A stretch of DNA of 15,200 nucleotides from Candidatus Parvarchaeota archaeon UBA446 (GTDB lineage: Archaea; Nanobdellota; Nanobdellia; Parvarchaeales; Parvarchaeaceae), in NCBI GenBank assembly GCA_002503215.1, contig DARG01000013.1, positions 1 through 15,200 on the forward strand. Reading direction: 5' to 3'. Of this stretch, positions 1 through 7,046 are shown piece after piece. The notes beneath the pieces are model-generated. The model ran no database searches, had not been told where the DNA came from, and worked only from the letters and a program-made list of their open reading frames with translations. The position numbers were made by a program, and so were the translations under genes. How positions within the stretch are numbered: position 1 is the stretch's first letter; every line of letters starts with the position of its first letter.

Positions 1-2
1 AA

Positions 3-320
3 AGTAACATTTATAGCAATCTTATTGACGGCAACTATACCAACACTTCTTATATAGGATTCAGTATTCCTTATCACAACCTTAAAATTTCGAACATATC
101 TGTGCAGGTTTTATATATAAATGGGTCAAGCAAAGACATAACAAACCTAGCAAATGAAACATCAATCACTATCAATGATAATATTACAACCCATATTTCT
201 AGCGGTGAAATACAGTTAAACTACTTCAATACAAGTAACATGATAAAAGTCGATGGTTTAACTAAGTATGGGCCGATACAACTTATTAATAATTTTGAGG
301 GTTATATCTCCATAACCTAG
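3..320 (+). CDS. C-terminal fragment of a surface glycoprotein-like protein (5' end outside window)
   Basis: The frame is open from the left edge to the TAG at 318-320, so this is the last 105 residues of a longer protein. The GTG at 102 is an internal valine rather than a start, because the homology with the paralogue begins well before it. The fragment aligns almost end to end with the C-terminus of the 454-residue protein at 2532-3896; both carry the stretches SSKDITNL and NETSIT and end around YGxIQLIN. It is rich in Asn, Thr and Ser, with several N-x-S/T sequons, as expected for an exported, glycosylated archaeal surface protein. Unlike the paralogue it has no cysteines here: both paralogue cysteine positions read as Phe or another residue. 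Function is unknown. The coding call is firm because the paralogy supports the frame. Confidence 0.85.
   Translation, partial: SNIYSNLIDGNYTNTSYIGFSIPYHNLKISNISVQVLYINGSSKDITNLANETSITINDNITTHISSGEIQLNYFNTSNMIKVDGLTKYGPIQLINNFEGYISIT
87..170 (+). repeat. Duplicated coding segment, copy 1 (paralogue C-terminus)
   Basis: This 84-base stretch aligns without gaps to 3657-3740, with about 14 mismatches by eye (about 83% identity). Both copies are in the same codon frame of the two paralogous surface proteins, so this is gene duplication and not a mobile repeat. Confidence 0.8.
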
Positions 321-457
321 TAGCTAAACATTAGTTCATTAAAATCTCGTAGTTTATTTCTTTTAATAGAGTCTCAAAAAATATTATTCGATAATTTTTC
401 AATGATAAAAACGCTTATGAAAAACTTGTAAGGTGTGCGAAAATACTTAAAAAGCAT

Positions 458-466
458 GTATAAATA
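458..466 (+). promoter_or_regulatory. TATA box, leaderless promoter
   Basis: GTATAAATA lies with its TATAAATA core centred 25.5 bases before the ATG at 488. This is the distance expected for an archaeal promoter whose transcript starts at the start codon. No Shine-Dalgarno sequence precedes the ATG. Confidence 0.75.
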
Positions 467-487
467 GTGATAAATCCAATAAATTAA

Positions 488-1171
488 ATGGGTGAAGAAG
501 ATAAGAACAATCTTATAAGTTTACTCGATGTGTCGATTGATGAAGGTAAGAACAAGAAGAATAACAAAATAAGTCTTCACTCCATACTTTCAGAGTTCAA
601 AGATAATGTTGGAGAAGAGAAATTCCAACGGTTTGAGAAAGCAGCTGTAAAAGATCCTAATCAGTTTAAATATGTATTTAATGTGTATTACAGCATGGCG
701 AAAGATTACATAAAAAAATATACCGTCAAAGGGATAGATAAAAGTATATACTACAGTGGAGCGGTCTACTCGGCACTAAAGGCATTTGAAAAAGAATTAA
801 GAAATGATGGTTATAACCTCTATAATTCCGTATGGTTCAATTCAAAGGATAGTTTTACTAAAATGCATCTTCTCAAGTATCTCGACAAGAATGAAATAAA
901 ATATCTAAGAGGCAAAAAGTTATATCATAGAAGGAGCGAAGCAATATATCCTCTATGGATGGGACTTAACGCGGCAGGGATACTTCCACTCGCGAAGGAA
1001 GGGCTTATAACTCCTCATGTATATACGGCTTTCCTTGTGGGTTTGGCAGATGCCTTCTTCGTCGCAAACATGCTAATAATTGCAGGACTTTGGGAAAGGG
1101 CCCGCATACTAAACAAAAAGGATGAGGAGATAAATTATTTAAAAAACAACGGAAATTATAGAGATTACTAA
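488..1171 (+). CDS. Unknown protein with C-terminal membrane hairpin
   Basis: This 227-residue protein is not recognised as a member of a named family. Residues 1-150 are hydrophilic, Lys/Asn/Glu-rich and predicted mostly helical, with many Tyr around 62-113 and no cysteine. Residues 152-169 and 175-202 are hydrophobic and would form a membrane hairpin, followed by a charged tail (about 203-227). The N-terminal part and tail would then both be cytoplasmic, since Lys/Arg-rich stretches (KKLYHRR before, WERARILNKK after) flank the hairpin. The ATG at 488 is fixed by the TATA box centred 25.5 bases upstream. A run of eight T follows the gene. It sits between two paralogous surface-protein genes and has its own promoter, so a cell-envelope role is possible by context only. 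Confidence 0.85.
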   Translation: MGEEDKNNLISLLDVSIDEGKNKKNNKISLHSILSEFKDNVGEEKFQRFEKAAVKDPNQFKYVFNVYYSMAKDYIKKYTVKGIDKSIYYSGAVYSALKAFEKELRNDGYNLYNSVWFNSKDSFTKMHLLKYLDKNEIKYLRGKKLYHRRSEAIYPLWMGLNAAGILPLAKEGLITPHVYTAFLVGLADAFFVANMLIIAGLWERARILNKKDEEINYLKNNGNYRDY

Positions 1172-1217
1172 TTTACCTATTGTATTTAATATATCTATAA
1201 TAACGCCTGAAAATGGA

Positions 1218-1225
1218 TTTTTTTT
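1218..1225 (+). terminator. Oligo-T transcription terminator
   Basis: Eight consecutive T lie 47 bases after the stop of the 227-residue gene, upstream of the next TATA box. Archaeal RNA polymerase commonly terminates at such T-runs without a hairpin. Confidence 0.55.
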
Positions 1226-1248
1226 GCAATTAATTGAGGATAATTAAA

Positions 1249-1257
1249 CTTTAAATA
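1249..1257 (+). promoter_or_regulatory. TATA box, leaderless promoter
   Basis: CTTTAAATA contains TTTAAATA centred 25.5 bases before the ATG at 1279, giving a predicted transcript that starts at the start codon. Confidence 0.75.
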
Positions 1258-1278
1258 TGGATAAAATATTTAATAGTA

Positions 1279-2436
1279 ATGGATGATAAAAACATCGACA
1301 ATCCAAGAGAATCAAATGTCAATTCTATCAACGGCGGAGATAAAAAGCCGGATATAAATGAAGATAATACTATACCAACGGAAGAAAAACAATATGCAGC
1401 ACAGAATAGCAATAAGGGAAAAGGTATAAATAAGTATATTGTAATAGCCGTAATTGTAATAATTATACTTTTAATTATTGCTTACATAATGTATCATTTC
1501 AATATACTTGGAGTGAGAGCATTCGTAAGAAATACCTTAGGTCTTAATCATAAAACGTCAACAACATCGATAAATAGCAGCTCATCTAATACCTCATCTA
1601 ACCTTAATATATCTTCTGCAAATGCTGCTTTAATATCTAAGGTATCTTCTTATTTCCCGTCGTTACACGAATTAAACCTAACGACCACTGCAATATATGC
1701 AAACAATTTAAATAGTAGTGGCTTTCTGCATTATTCGGTCTTTGGGGAAGGCAATATAATAACACCATTTGAAAACGGGACATATCCCATAAATTATTCA
1801 GGTATGCTTATGCTTTTCTCAGAATATAAGACAAATGAGACCCTTAATGATTTTTATGAATCGGTTCCAACTGGATCAAAAGAATACAATTTCTCATTCG
1901 ATGGGATTCCCGCAGTCTTGGCTATAGATAATATAACTCCCCCATCAAATTCCTCTTCTGCATATTCGGAAGGGGCACTTAACGTTTCTTCGTATAGTTG
2001 CGGTCTATCTGGTTTTAAAATAACTCTATACAATAACATGAATCAAACCGTAAGTGTAACGGGAGCCGAAGTATTTAATGACTCGAATGCCTATGGTAAT
2101 GGATCTGTTTTCTCATCTTCGGGCCCGGCTAAACCAGGTAAAACATTGATGTTGAGCTTTCCAAAGGAAATATGCAATTCCTCCTCCAGCTATGTTGTGG
2201 CGGTTAGAGGAAGTACCAATTATAGTATTTCGAATATGTCTACTTTTTTCAATTTTATAACATTTTCAAATAAATTGCAAGTAAATATACCTAATTATAA
2301 GTTGGCTACTGTAGGCATATCAAATTCAACGGCATATGAAATTTCAGTTCTTGCTGGAGGAAATAATTATATCTCGCAGATAAACTCCTCTTTTAAGAAA
2401 TTTGTGGAAAGCTTATCCGCATCCGACTTCAACTAG
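1279..2436 (+). CDS. Single-pass Asn/Ser-rich surface protein
   Basis: This 385-residue protein has a polar cytoplasmic N-terminus (1-51, many Asn/Asp/Lys), one strong membrane helix at about 53-71 and a long outside part. The outside part begins with a Ser/Thr/Asn linker (about 92-115) and carries many N-x-S/T sequons, so glycosylation is likely. Cys241 and Cys299 bracket a beta-rich stretch that resembles the Ig-like repeats of archaeal pilin-like and surface proteins (around GFKITLYNN and TVSVTGAEV). The two cysteines could form a disulfide. The domain resemblance is inference; no family is certain. Just after the membrane helix comes YHFNILG, matching YSFNIGG in the 454-residue neighbour, so the two share an anchoring architecture. 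The start is set by the promoter, and a T-run follows. Confidence 0.88.
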   Translation: MDDKNIDNPRESNVNSINGGDKKPDINEDNTIPTEEKQYAAQNSNKGKGINKYIVIAVIVIIILLIIAYIMYHFNILGVRAFVRNTLGLNHKTSTTSINSSSSNTSSNLNISSANAALISKVSSYFPSLHELNLTTTAIYANNLNSSGFLHYSVFGEGNIITPFENGTYPINYSGMLMLFSEYKTNETLNDFYESVPTGSKEYNFSFDGIPAVLAIDNITPPSNSSSAYSEGALNVSSYSCGLSGFKITLYNNMNQTVSVTGAEVFNDSNAYGNGSVFSSSGPAKPGKTLMLSFPKEICNSSSSYVVAVRGSTNYSISNMSTFFNFITFSNKLQVNIPNYKLATVGISNSTAYEISVLAGGNNYISQINSSFKKFVESLSASDFN

Positions 2437-2482
2437 ACTGCAATTTAGTACTATATACCATTAAATTTAGGAATAGAAACTA

Positions 2483-2489
2483 TTTTTTT
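2483..2489 (+). terminator. Oligo-T transcription terminator
   Basis: Seven consecutive T lie 46 bases after the stop of the 385-residue gene and just before the TATA box of the following gene. Confidence 0.5.
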
Positions 2490-2502
2490 CAGACCTTAAA
2501 AA

Positions 2503-2511
2503 CTTAAATAT
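2503..2511 (+). promoter_or_regulatory. TATA box, leaderless promoter
   Basis: CTTAAATA (2503-2510) is centred 25.5 bases before the ATG at 2532. An adjacent CTTAAAAA at 2495 may strengthen or confuse the site. Confidence 0.72.
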
Positions 2512-2531
2512 TTAATAATCTTTGAAATCAT

Positions 2532-3896
2532 ATGGATGATGATCCGCAGGTTAATAACAATCAACAGATTAACGTTATAACTATAGGAAGCAGTAAACCC
2601 AGTTCAAAATCTCATAAACTAGCAATTGCCGTCGTAATCGTTCTGGTAATTATTGTAGTAGGCTACGTCTCTTACTCCTTCAATATTGGTGGTTTCAAAA
2701 CCACGACAACGAATATTCTTACAAGCCACGTTTCTAAGCCCAGTCAAAAGCCGATTATATATACTCCCTTGGTTCAGCTAATTTCAATGTCACACCCTTA
2801 TGAAAACGGATATATAAATGGCAACTCGGGAGAGACCACAGAACATGCAAAATTACTTTCAATTGTGTGTCCAGACTGCCGTGCTGATAGAAATGGGACG
2901 ACTTGGGTGTCGCTTTTCATGGGGTTAACTGACAATGGCAGCAACTATTCGAGCTTAACGGCCCCTTTGGTTAATGATTCCCTTATTGGGATGGTAGTAT
3001 TTACTGTTGGGGAGGCCTATAAATTTTTATTTGAGAATTCAAGTCCTATCCCTCAGAGTAAAATAGATTATGATTTCAACAAAAGTTTAGCAATTTACTC
3101 AAGTCTACCAACGATTGGACAAGACCTAACTTCTTATAAGTATGTAAAGGGCGTATACACAAACACATCGGGAATCCGTTCTGCTATTTCAGATTGGATA
3201 GCAGGGGGCTTTTTGTCGACTAATTTTCCAGCCAGGCTTTCCAATAAATCCGATAATGCGACAATCAATTCGTTGCTTTATGCATTTTCGTTCATGCAGG
3301 ATGGCTTTGACCTTTACGCGGAGAACACATTAGGAATAACAGTTAAACCGGTAATACTGGCTGCAGCGTATTACAATGACACTCTTCTAGTAGATCTTGA
3401 TGGAGTATCTCCAGAACCCAACAGCTCAACATCGGTATACATAAATGGCAAGAAGGAGCCATACACCCAATATTACAGCCTTCTATTGCTAAAAACCAAG
3501 CTTAACAAAGGCAATAACTCCCTGTACGTAAATTATGAAGGTTATAACTTGTCCGCCGAGTTCTTTGCCAATCCAAATCTATTGAACAGTCGCATTTATA
3601 GCAACAATCCCGATACATCTTACATTGTGTTCACTGCTCCTTATAATAATTTTAAGATTTCCAACCTCTCTGTACACATTTTATATACAAATGAATCAAG
3701 TAAAGACATAACAAACCTTACAAATGAAACCTCAATAACTCTTAATAATCTTATCCCAAAGGGTGATATTAATGCAGGTTCCTATAACGGTGAGATATAT
3801 CTAAACTACTGCAGTACAAAGAATATGGTAGAAATCGATGGTATAACTAATTATGGACAGATACAACTAATTAATTCAATTCCATCCTGTAATTGA
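2532..3896 (+). CDS. Single-pass surface glycoprotein-like protein, paralogue of the fragment at the window start
   Basis: This 454-residue protein has a short polar cytoplasmic N-terminus, a membrane helix at about 30-48, a Thr/Ser linker and a large extracellular region of about 390 residues. Some twenty N-x-S/T sequons suggest heavy glycosylation. It has only four cysteines: a CPDC pair (113, 116) and two near the C-terminus (427, 453). The pairing suggests two disulfides, or a metal or redox site at CPDC. The last 105 residues are clearly homologous to the protein ending at 320, but that copy lacks the 427/453 pair. The C-terminal module may be an Ig-like beta domain; no named family is recognised. 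Its own promoter sets the start. Likely roles are cell-surface coat or adhesion, by composition only. Confidence 0.9.
   Translation: MDDDPQVNNNQQINVITIGSSKPSSKSHKLAIAVVIVLVIIVVGYVSYSFNIGGFKTTTTNILTSHVSKPSQKPIIYTPLVQLISMSHPYENGYINGNSGETTEHAKLLSIVCPDCRADRNGTTWVSLFMGLTDNGSNYSSLTAPLVNDSLIGMVVFTVGEAYKFLFENSSPIPQSKIDYDFNKSLAIYSSLPTIGQDLTSYKYVKGVYTNTSGIRSAISDWIAGGFLSTNFPARLSNKSDNATINSLLYAFSFMQDGFDLYAENTLGITVKPVILAAAYYNDTLLVDLDGVSPEPNSSTSVYINGKKEPYTQYYSLLLLKTKLNKGNNSLYVNYEGYNLSAEFFANPNLLNSRIYSNNPDTSYIVFTAPYNNFKISNLSVHILYTNESSKDITNLTNETSITLNNLIPKGDINAGSYNGEIYLNYCSTKNMVEIDGITNYGQIQLINSIPSCN
3657..3740 (+). repeat. Duplicated coding segment, copy 2 (paralogue C-terminus)
   Basis: This is the ungapped partner of 87-170, in the same reading frame, within the 454-residue surface protein. 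It records duplication of the surface-protein gene around the 227- and 385-residue genes. Confidence 0.8.
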
Positions 3897-3940
3897 TTAC
3901 AACTATCGAGTCTCAAATACTGCTAGCGTAAGTTTCATAA

Positions 3941-4171
3941 GTATATGCCAAAACAAACGGAAAATTCAAAGAATATTCTTACACTGTGCCTATCAGCATC
4001 TCTAAAGAACCTCGTGGAAGCCTGTCTGGTGGTTGGAATAGGGCACTAATGTTAGAGGGATAAAGCAGGACATCTACAGAGTACAATGAGAAAGATCGGT
4101 TAAACGTGTGTAATCGTAATTTTGAGAATATAGCCAACGATATCAATAATGGCGTTCTGGACAGGCTTTAA
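3941..4171 (+). pseudogene. Possible decayed reading frame in a 371-base gene-free gap
   Basis: The gap 3897-4267 holds no intact gene. One plus-strand frame stays open for 40 codons from 3941 to a TAA at 4061, then for 35 more to a TAA at 4169, and continues open to the end of the gap. Its translation looks protein-like (for example EYSYTVPISISKEPRGSL and NFENIANDINNGVLDRL), with no ATG or promoter at the left end. A second frame contains a 34-codon ATG ORF (3945-4049). The most economical reading is the remnant of an inactivated gene. No family is recognised, and chance open frames cannot be excluded. Confidence 0.3.
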
Positions 4172-4267
4172 AGTAAATGGATTAGTAATGCTATATATCA
4201 CAAGCAAAGGATAAAAGAAGAAAAGACTACTAAACGTGTTGTAATGGTGCGTTCTAAACGTCGGGTT

Positions 4268-4477
4268 TCACACCTTAGTAGACTCTTTTTCGGATATCTT
4301 TCTGGCGAGCGCTACTTCGTTTTCCCTTTTGGCCCGTTTCTGTTCCCAAACCAGGATCTCAAAACAAGCCTGGCAATACGGTTTACCTTCTAAATAAGCC
4401 ACGCTAACATCAGCCAATGGTCTTTTAGTGCCCTTGACTTTTATAATAATTCCGCATCTACTGCATTTTATTTTCAT
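4268..4477 (-). CDS. Small CxxC/CxxC zinc-ribbon protein
   Basis: This 69-residue protein has two CxxC knuckles, Cys5/Cys8 (CSRC) and Cys35/Cys38 (CQAC), 26 residues apart, typical of a four-cysteine zinc ribbon. The second knuckle follows GKPY and precedes CFE, a layout very like the GRPVYCRDC of the 45-residue protein 160 bases upstream. The tail (about 45-69) is highly charged and probably helical. Such mini-ribbons usually bind nucleic acid or a protein partner, but the role here is unknown. The start at 4477 gives the first cysteine at residue 5. No convincing TATA box stands at the leaderless distance and no Shine-Dalgarno is evident, so it may be cotranscribed with the upstream gene despite the A/T run between them. 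Confidence 0.75.
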   Translation of the reverse strand: MKIKCSRCGIIIKVKGTKRPLADVSVAYLEGKPYCQACFEILVWEQKRAKRENEVALARKISEKESTKV

Positions 4478-4584
4478 AGTTTTATCGTATAATACGTTTC
4501 GCTTAGACCGCTTTCCTTCTAAGGATTCCTTTCATTGCGGGTTAAACACGCTTGAATATGATAAGAAGGAATAGACTGATAACG

Positions 4585-4591
4585 AAAAAAA
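4585..4591 (-). terminator. Oligo-T terminator for the 45-residue zinc-ribbon gene
   Basis: Seven A on the plus strand are seven T on the minus strand, 44 bases after the stop of the 4635-4772 gene. Confidence 0.4.
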
Positions 4592-4634
4592 TAGAAATTA
4601 AAAATATTTTATTATTGCCTATCCTGTCTTATGA

Positions 4635-4772
4635 TTACTGCATTCCTTTTCTTTTCATGAAGCAATCTCTACAGTAAACTGGCCTGCCTTCTGTCGGTTG
4701 GAACGGAACTTCCGTCTCCTTGCCGCATTCAGCGCAGGTAGCTTTGTACATTTTTCGCTCAAATCTGTCCAT
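4635..4772 (-). CDS. CxxC-x17-CxxC zinc-ribbon mini-protein (45 aa)
   Basis: This small gene encodes 45 residues, with Cys13/Cys16 and Cys34/Cys37 separated by exactly 17 residues. The signature around them, ATCAECGKETEVPF then PTEGRPVYCRDC, matches the widespread CxxC-x17-CxxC family of archaea and candidate-phylum bacteria, whose molecular role is not established. The four cysteines should bind one zinc ion. The start at 4772 is set by a strong Shine-Dalgarno sequence with a five-base spacer; a second in-frame ATG (codon 8) lacks one. The next minus-strand gene downstream (4268-4477) is a second CxxC/CxxC protein. Confidence 0.88.
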   Translation of the reverse strand: MDRFERKMYKATCAECGKETEVPFQPTEGRPVYCRDCFMKRKGMQ

Positions 4773-4775
4773 TTT

Positions 4776-4784
4776 CTACCTCCT
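4776..4784 (-). promoter_or_regulatory. Strong Shine-Dalgarno sequence
   Basis: On the minus strand this reads AGGAGGTAG, an extended match to the archaeal anti-Shine-Dalgarno, five bases before the ATG at 4772. It decides the start and shows this gene is not leaderless, unlike most others here. Confidence 0.8.
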
Positions 4785-4798
4785 AATATCAGAAGGGG

Positions 4799-4806
4799 TT
4801 TTAAAT
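4799..4806 (-). promoter_or_regulatory. Possible TATA box for the 45-residue zinc-ribbon gene
   Basis: The minus strand reads ATTTAAAA. Transcription about 26 bases on would start near 4777, inside the Shine-Dalgarno. A second candidate, the palindrome CTTATAAG near 4858-4865, would give a leader of about 60 bases that keeps it. The sequence does not decide between them. Confidence 0.3.
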
Positions 4807-4946
4807 TCTCATAGAAAACTTAGTTCCTCTCTGTCTAGTATTAGATACAAACACAGCTTATAAGGTTTCTCGCTTCAAGAAACAAAGGATAAGCGAAATT
4901 AAACCATATATTCTATTATAAATCAGAGTAACCTCAATTCATAACG

Positions 4947-4954
4947 CTTAAAAG
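4947..4954 (+). promoter_or_regulatory. Probable TATA box for the 75-residue membrane protein
   Basis: CTTAAAAG lies 38 bases before the ATG at 4985, which would give a leader of about nine bases. The weaker TTTACAAT at 4955-4962 is at the strict leaderless distance. No Shine-Dalgarno is visible. Confidence 0.45.
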
Positions 4955-4984
4955 TTTACAATATTAGTAATAAGTAACAATAAT

Positions 4985-5212
4985 ATGGCTTTTTTGGACT
5001 GGCTTGATAAAACTGATAGGAAAAGCATTTATTTTATTGGAGTTGCCGTAGGATTGGCAATTGCCTGGGTAACTGGCTCTATAGCATATCTTAAAGGGGC
5101 AGCGCCATCTACTATACTACCTTCTTTAATTCTCTTAGAATTTATCGTAAGCGTCGCGTCGATTTTAGTAGCGTATCTCATAAATACAAAGAGCAGGAAG
5201 AAGAAAAGATAA
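4985..5212 (+). CDS. Two-helix small membrane protein
   Basis: This 75-residue protein is unrecognised. It has a short charged N-terminus (WLDKTDRKS), a membrane helix at about 15-35, a brief Gly/Ala/Pro loop (38-43), a second helix at about 45-66, and a strongly basic tail (KSRKKKR). The basic tail and charged N-terminus suggest both ends are cytoplasmic. The next gene starts 28 bases after its stop, and a TATA-like element for that gene overlaps the last codons, so the two may be read separately or together. Its neighbour is also a multi-pass membrane protein, which hints at a partner role but proves nothing. Confidence 0.75.
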   Translation: MAFLDWLDKTDRKSIYFIGVAVGLAIAWVTGSIAYLKGAAPSTILPSLILLEFIVSVASILVAYLINTKSRKKKR

Positions 5213-5215
5213 AAG
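5208..5215 (+). promoter_or_regulatory. TATA-like box overlapping the end of the previous gene
   Basis: GATAAAAG is identical to the well-placed box at 7881-7888. It is centred 29.5 bases before the ATG at 5241, predicting a leader of only a few bases. Confidence 0.5.
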
Positions 5216-5240
5216 AATAGCAAATATAGTAGTATATTAT

Positions 5241-6770
5241 ATGCCAAAACACAAAGAAATTGAAAAACAAGGACATTCTTCTATACATCACAAATGTCCT
5301 GAATATGGTTGTAAAAAGCCAGCTGATATAAAATGTAAGTACTGTCAACAATATTTCTGCAAAGACCATGTTTCTCCAAAATTAGTAGGCTCAGTAAATT
5401 ATATTGAAAATATAATCAAGGTAGCTGAGCCTGAAAAGTATAAAGAATACATTAAAGACCATAAAAGAACAGACGGGCATGCCTGCGGTGTATATACTGA
5501 CTTTTGGAATAAAGAATTTGATAAAAAGAATGAAGACTCAAACAAAAAATTTTTAACTGCTTTGGATAAGTTAAAATCAAATAAAACTTATTATTATGAG
5601 AGCCATACAGCAAATAATTACACTAATGGTGAGTATAGTAATTACTATAGCCAAAGCCACCACAATCGCTCAAATGAAATAGCTAATAAGCCACATGGTA
5701 GATACTCTTTTTTAGAATGGGCTTATAAATTTCTATTCTACAAAAGAGGGCTCAGAAGAATGATAATAATAGCGACAGTATTAACGATAATGCTGGCATT
5801 TAATTTTGTTTTAGTAAGCAACTATTCCAATTCATCATTTTTGTTGGGAGATTATGGTTTTGTTATTGATTTATTAGTTATCTTGTTCATATCCCTAATA
5901 ATTAACCTGAGAGATAAGTGGGCAGACTTCATAGGCGCTTTTCTTAGTTCGATTTTCTTGGGAATAGTCATGATACCTACTATTAATTCCACAACCTCAT
6001 TTTTAGAGGTTTTTGCGTCGTTCTTAGGAATCCTTTATTTATCCACGCTGGCAGGAAACGTAATAAGACACAGACATTTCAATAAAGTCGAAGCATATCT
6101 CTCATATGTATTTAGAACCGTTTTTATAATTCTTTTTTTGCTTGTTATTGCAAGCGCCGTAACAAACCAAAGTACTATCAGCTCATTCAATACCTCATTT
6201 TCTGGCATAAACAGCACAATAAGTAGCACTTTAAGCTCAATTTCCAGTAGCATCTCTGGCCCACAAATAAATGCCACTTGGGCAAACGAGTTCTTTTCTG
6301 GCCTCAATTCGTACAGGTCTATCTATAGCGCACAAGTCCTTGAGTATTGCCCGTCTCTCAGTTCTTTTGCCAAGGTACGATTCAACACAATGGTTAAAAA
6401 CTATGAGATAAGCCATTATGGGTACGATCAAGACCTTAAAAGCTATTTTGGAAATGTCTATAACGTGGCGTTTGAAGAAGAATACTTCTTTCCGTCCGGC
6501 TACACGCCTGCGGATTATCTAGATTATATCCAAGAATATGCGCCTATACACTGGCAAGGTTTAATAAATTCTACTTATGACAATTATGGGTTTTACATAG
6601 CTCACGGACCAAATTATGAAGTAAGCGGACCGGATGGCGACTCATGTCCGGTGACGGAAATCCCTGGGCCCAATATAAATATCCCACAGTTTTTAGCACA
6701 ATACGGATGTACAGTCCAAGTCGAGAATCAAAGCTGGTTTATCGTAGAATTGGCATCTTCCTGCCCTTAG
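5241..6770 (+). CDS. AN1-type zinc finger / five-helix membrane / extracellular CAP (SCP/PR-1) domain fusion
   Basis: This is a 509-residue three-part protein. Residues 19-82 carry an AN1-like zinc finger (Cys19, Cys24, Cys32, Cys35, Cys40, His43, then after a long insert His80 and Cys82); AN1 fingers bind two zinc ions. A Tyr/Asn/His-rich linker (about 115-155) leads to five predicted helices near 174-192, 205-222, 228-247, 254-272 and 290-308. Basic residues lie at 167-173, 223-227 and 276-282 and sequons at 194-199 and 249, consistent with a cytoplasmic N-terminus and an outside C-terminus. After a Ser/Asn linker, about 348-465 looks like a CAP domain (Cys-rich secretory/antigen 5/PR-1): SYRS, His392 in SHYGY, Glu412-414 and His437 in HWQGLINS would form the usual His/Glu cavity. 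The Cys370, Cys469, Cys490 and Cys508 residues may make disulfides. Substrate or ligand is unknown. Confidence 0.85.
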   Translation: MPKHKEIEKQGHSSIHHKCPEYGCKKPADIKCKYCQQYFCKDHVSPKLVGSVNYIENIIKVAEPEKYKEYIKDHKRTDGHACGVYTDFWNKEFDKKNEDSNKKFLTALDKLKSNKTYYYESHTANNYTNGEYSNYYSQSHHNRSNEIANKPHGRYSFLEWAYKFLFYKRGLRRMIIIATVLTIMLAFNFVLVSNYSNSSFLLGDYGFVIDLLVILFISLIINLRDKWADFIGAFLSSIFLGIVMIPTINSTTSFLEVFASFLGILYLSTLAGNVIRHRHFNKVEAYLSYVFRTVFIILFLLVIASAVTNQSTISSFNTSFSGINSTISSTLSSISSSISGPQINATWANEFFSGLNSYRSIYSAQVLEYCPSLSSFAKVRFNTMVKNYEISHYGYDQDLKSYFGNVYNVAFEEEYFFPSGYTPADYLDYIQEYAPIHWQGLINSTYDNYGFYIAHGPNYEVSGPDGDSCPVTEIPGPNINIPQFLAQYGCTVQVENQSWFIVELASSCP

Positions 6771-6830
6771 GAACGGGAGGCAAGAGGATCCAAACCTAGA
6801 CAATCGTTGTAAATAGTATTTGTGTCTAAG

Positions 6831-6938
6831 ATGGCATGTACAACTACCAGCCTTACTAACCATTCCCAGATAGGCCCATTCTTTGGAGGAGTAAGCTTCG
6901 TGTGCAGATTTGTTATCTTATCAGCAATTGCGATGTAA
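6831..6938 (+). other. Small 35-residue ORF of doubtful status in the 6771-7046 gap
   Basis: The 276-base gap before the Nudix gene contains one ATG ORF of 35 codons with a mildly hydrophobic second half. It has no Shine-Dalgarno and no TATA box at the leaderless distance. No family is recognised. It may be chance, and nothing else in the gap is supported apart from the Nudix promoter at its end. Confidence 0.15.
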
Positions 6939-7018
6939 AAGCTTTAACCACTATAGGCTAATTTTTAAGATATTTAGATAGAAAAATCATAAAACTAATA
7001 TGACTATATCAAAAAATG

Positions 7019-7027
7019 GTATAAATG
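7019..7027 (+). promoter_or_regulatory. TATA box of the Nudix gene
   Basis: GTATAAATG resembles the box at 458-466 and is centred about 24 bases before the ATG at 7047. It would serve that start without a leader, or the ATG at 7056 with a leader of a few bases. Confidence 0.6.
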
Positions 7028-7046
7028 TTGTCGTATTGCAGAACTA

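Noticed and set aside
102..320. GTG at 102 as the start of a 72-residue gene
   Set aside because: The frame is open to the left edge and the homology with the 454-residue paralogue extends upstream of it, so 102 is internal.
3897..4267. A tRNA or other structured RNA in the gap after the surface-protein gene
   Set aside because: I looked for T-loop, D-arm and box C/D patterns in this and the other gaps and found no convincing cloverleaf or C/D pair.
4486..4496. Short palindrome CGTATAATACG upstream of the 69-residue zinc-ribbon gene
   Set aside because: It is only five base pairs per arm, and such palindromes are frequent by chance in A/T-rich sequence; no second copy was found.
6035..6431. 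Two minus-strand ORFs of 64-90 codons inside the AN1-CAP gene
   Set aside because: They lie opposite the membrane-helix and CAP coding region, have no supporting signals and resemble no protein.
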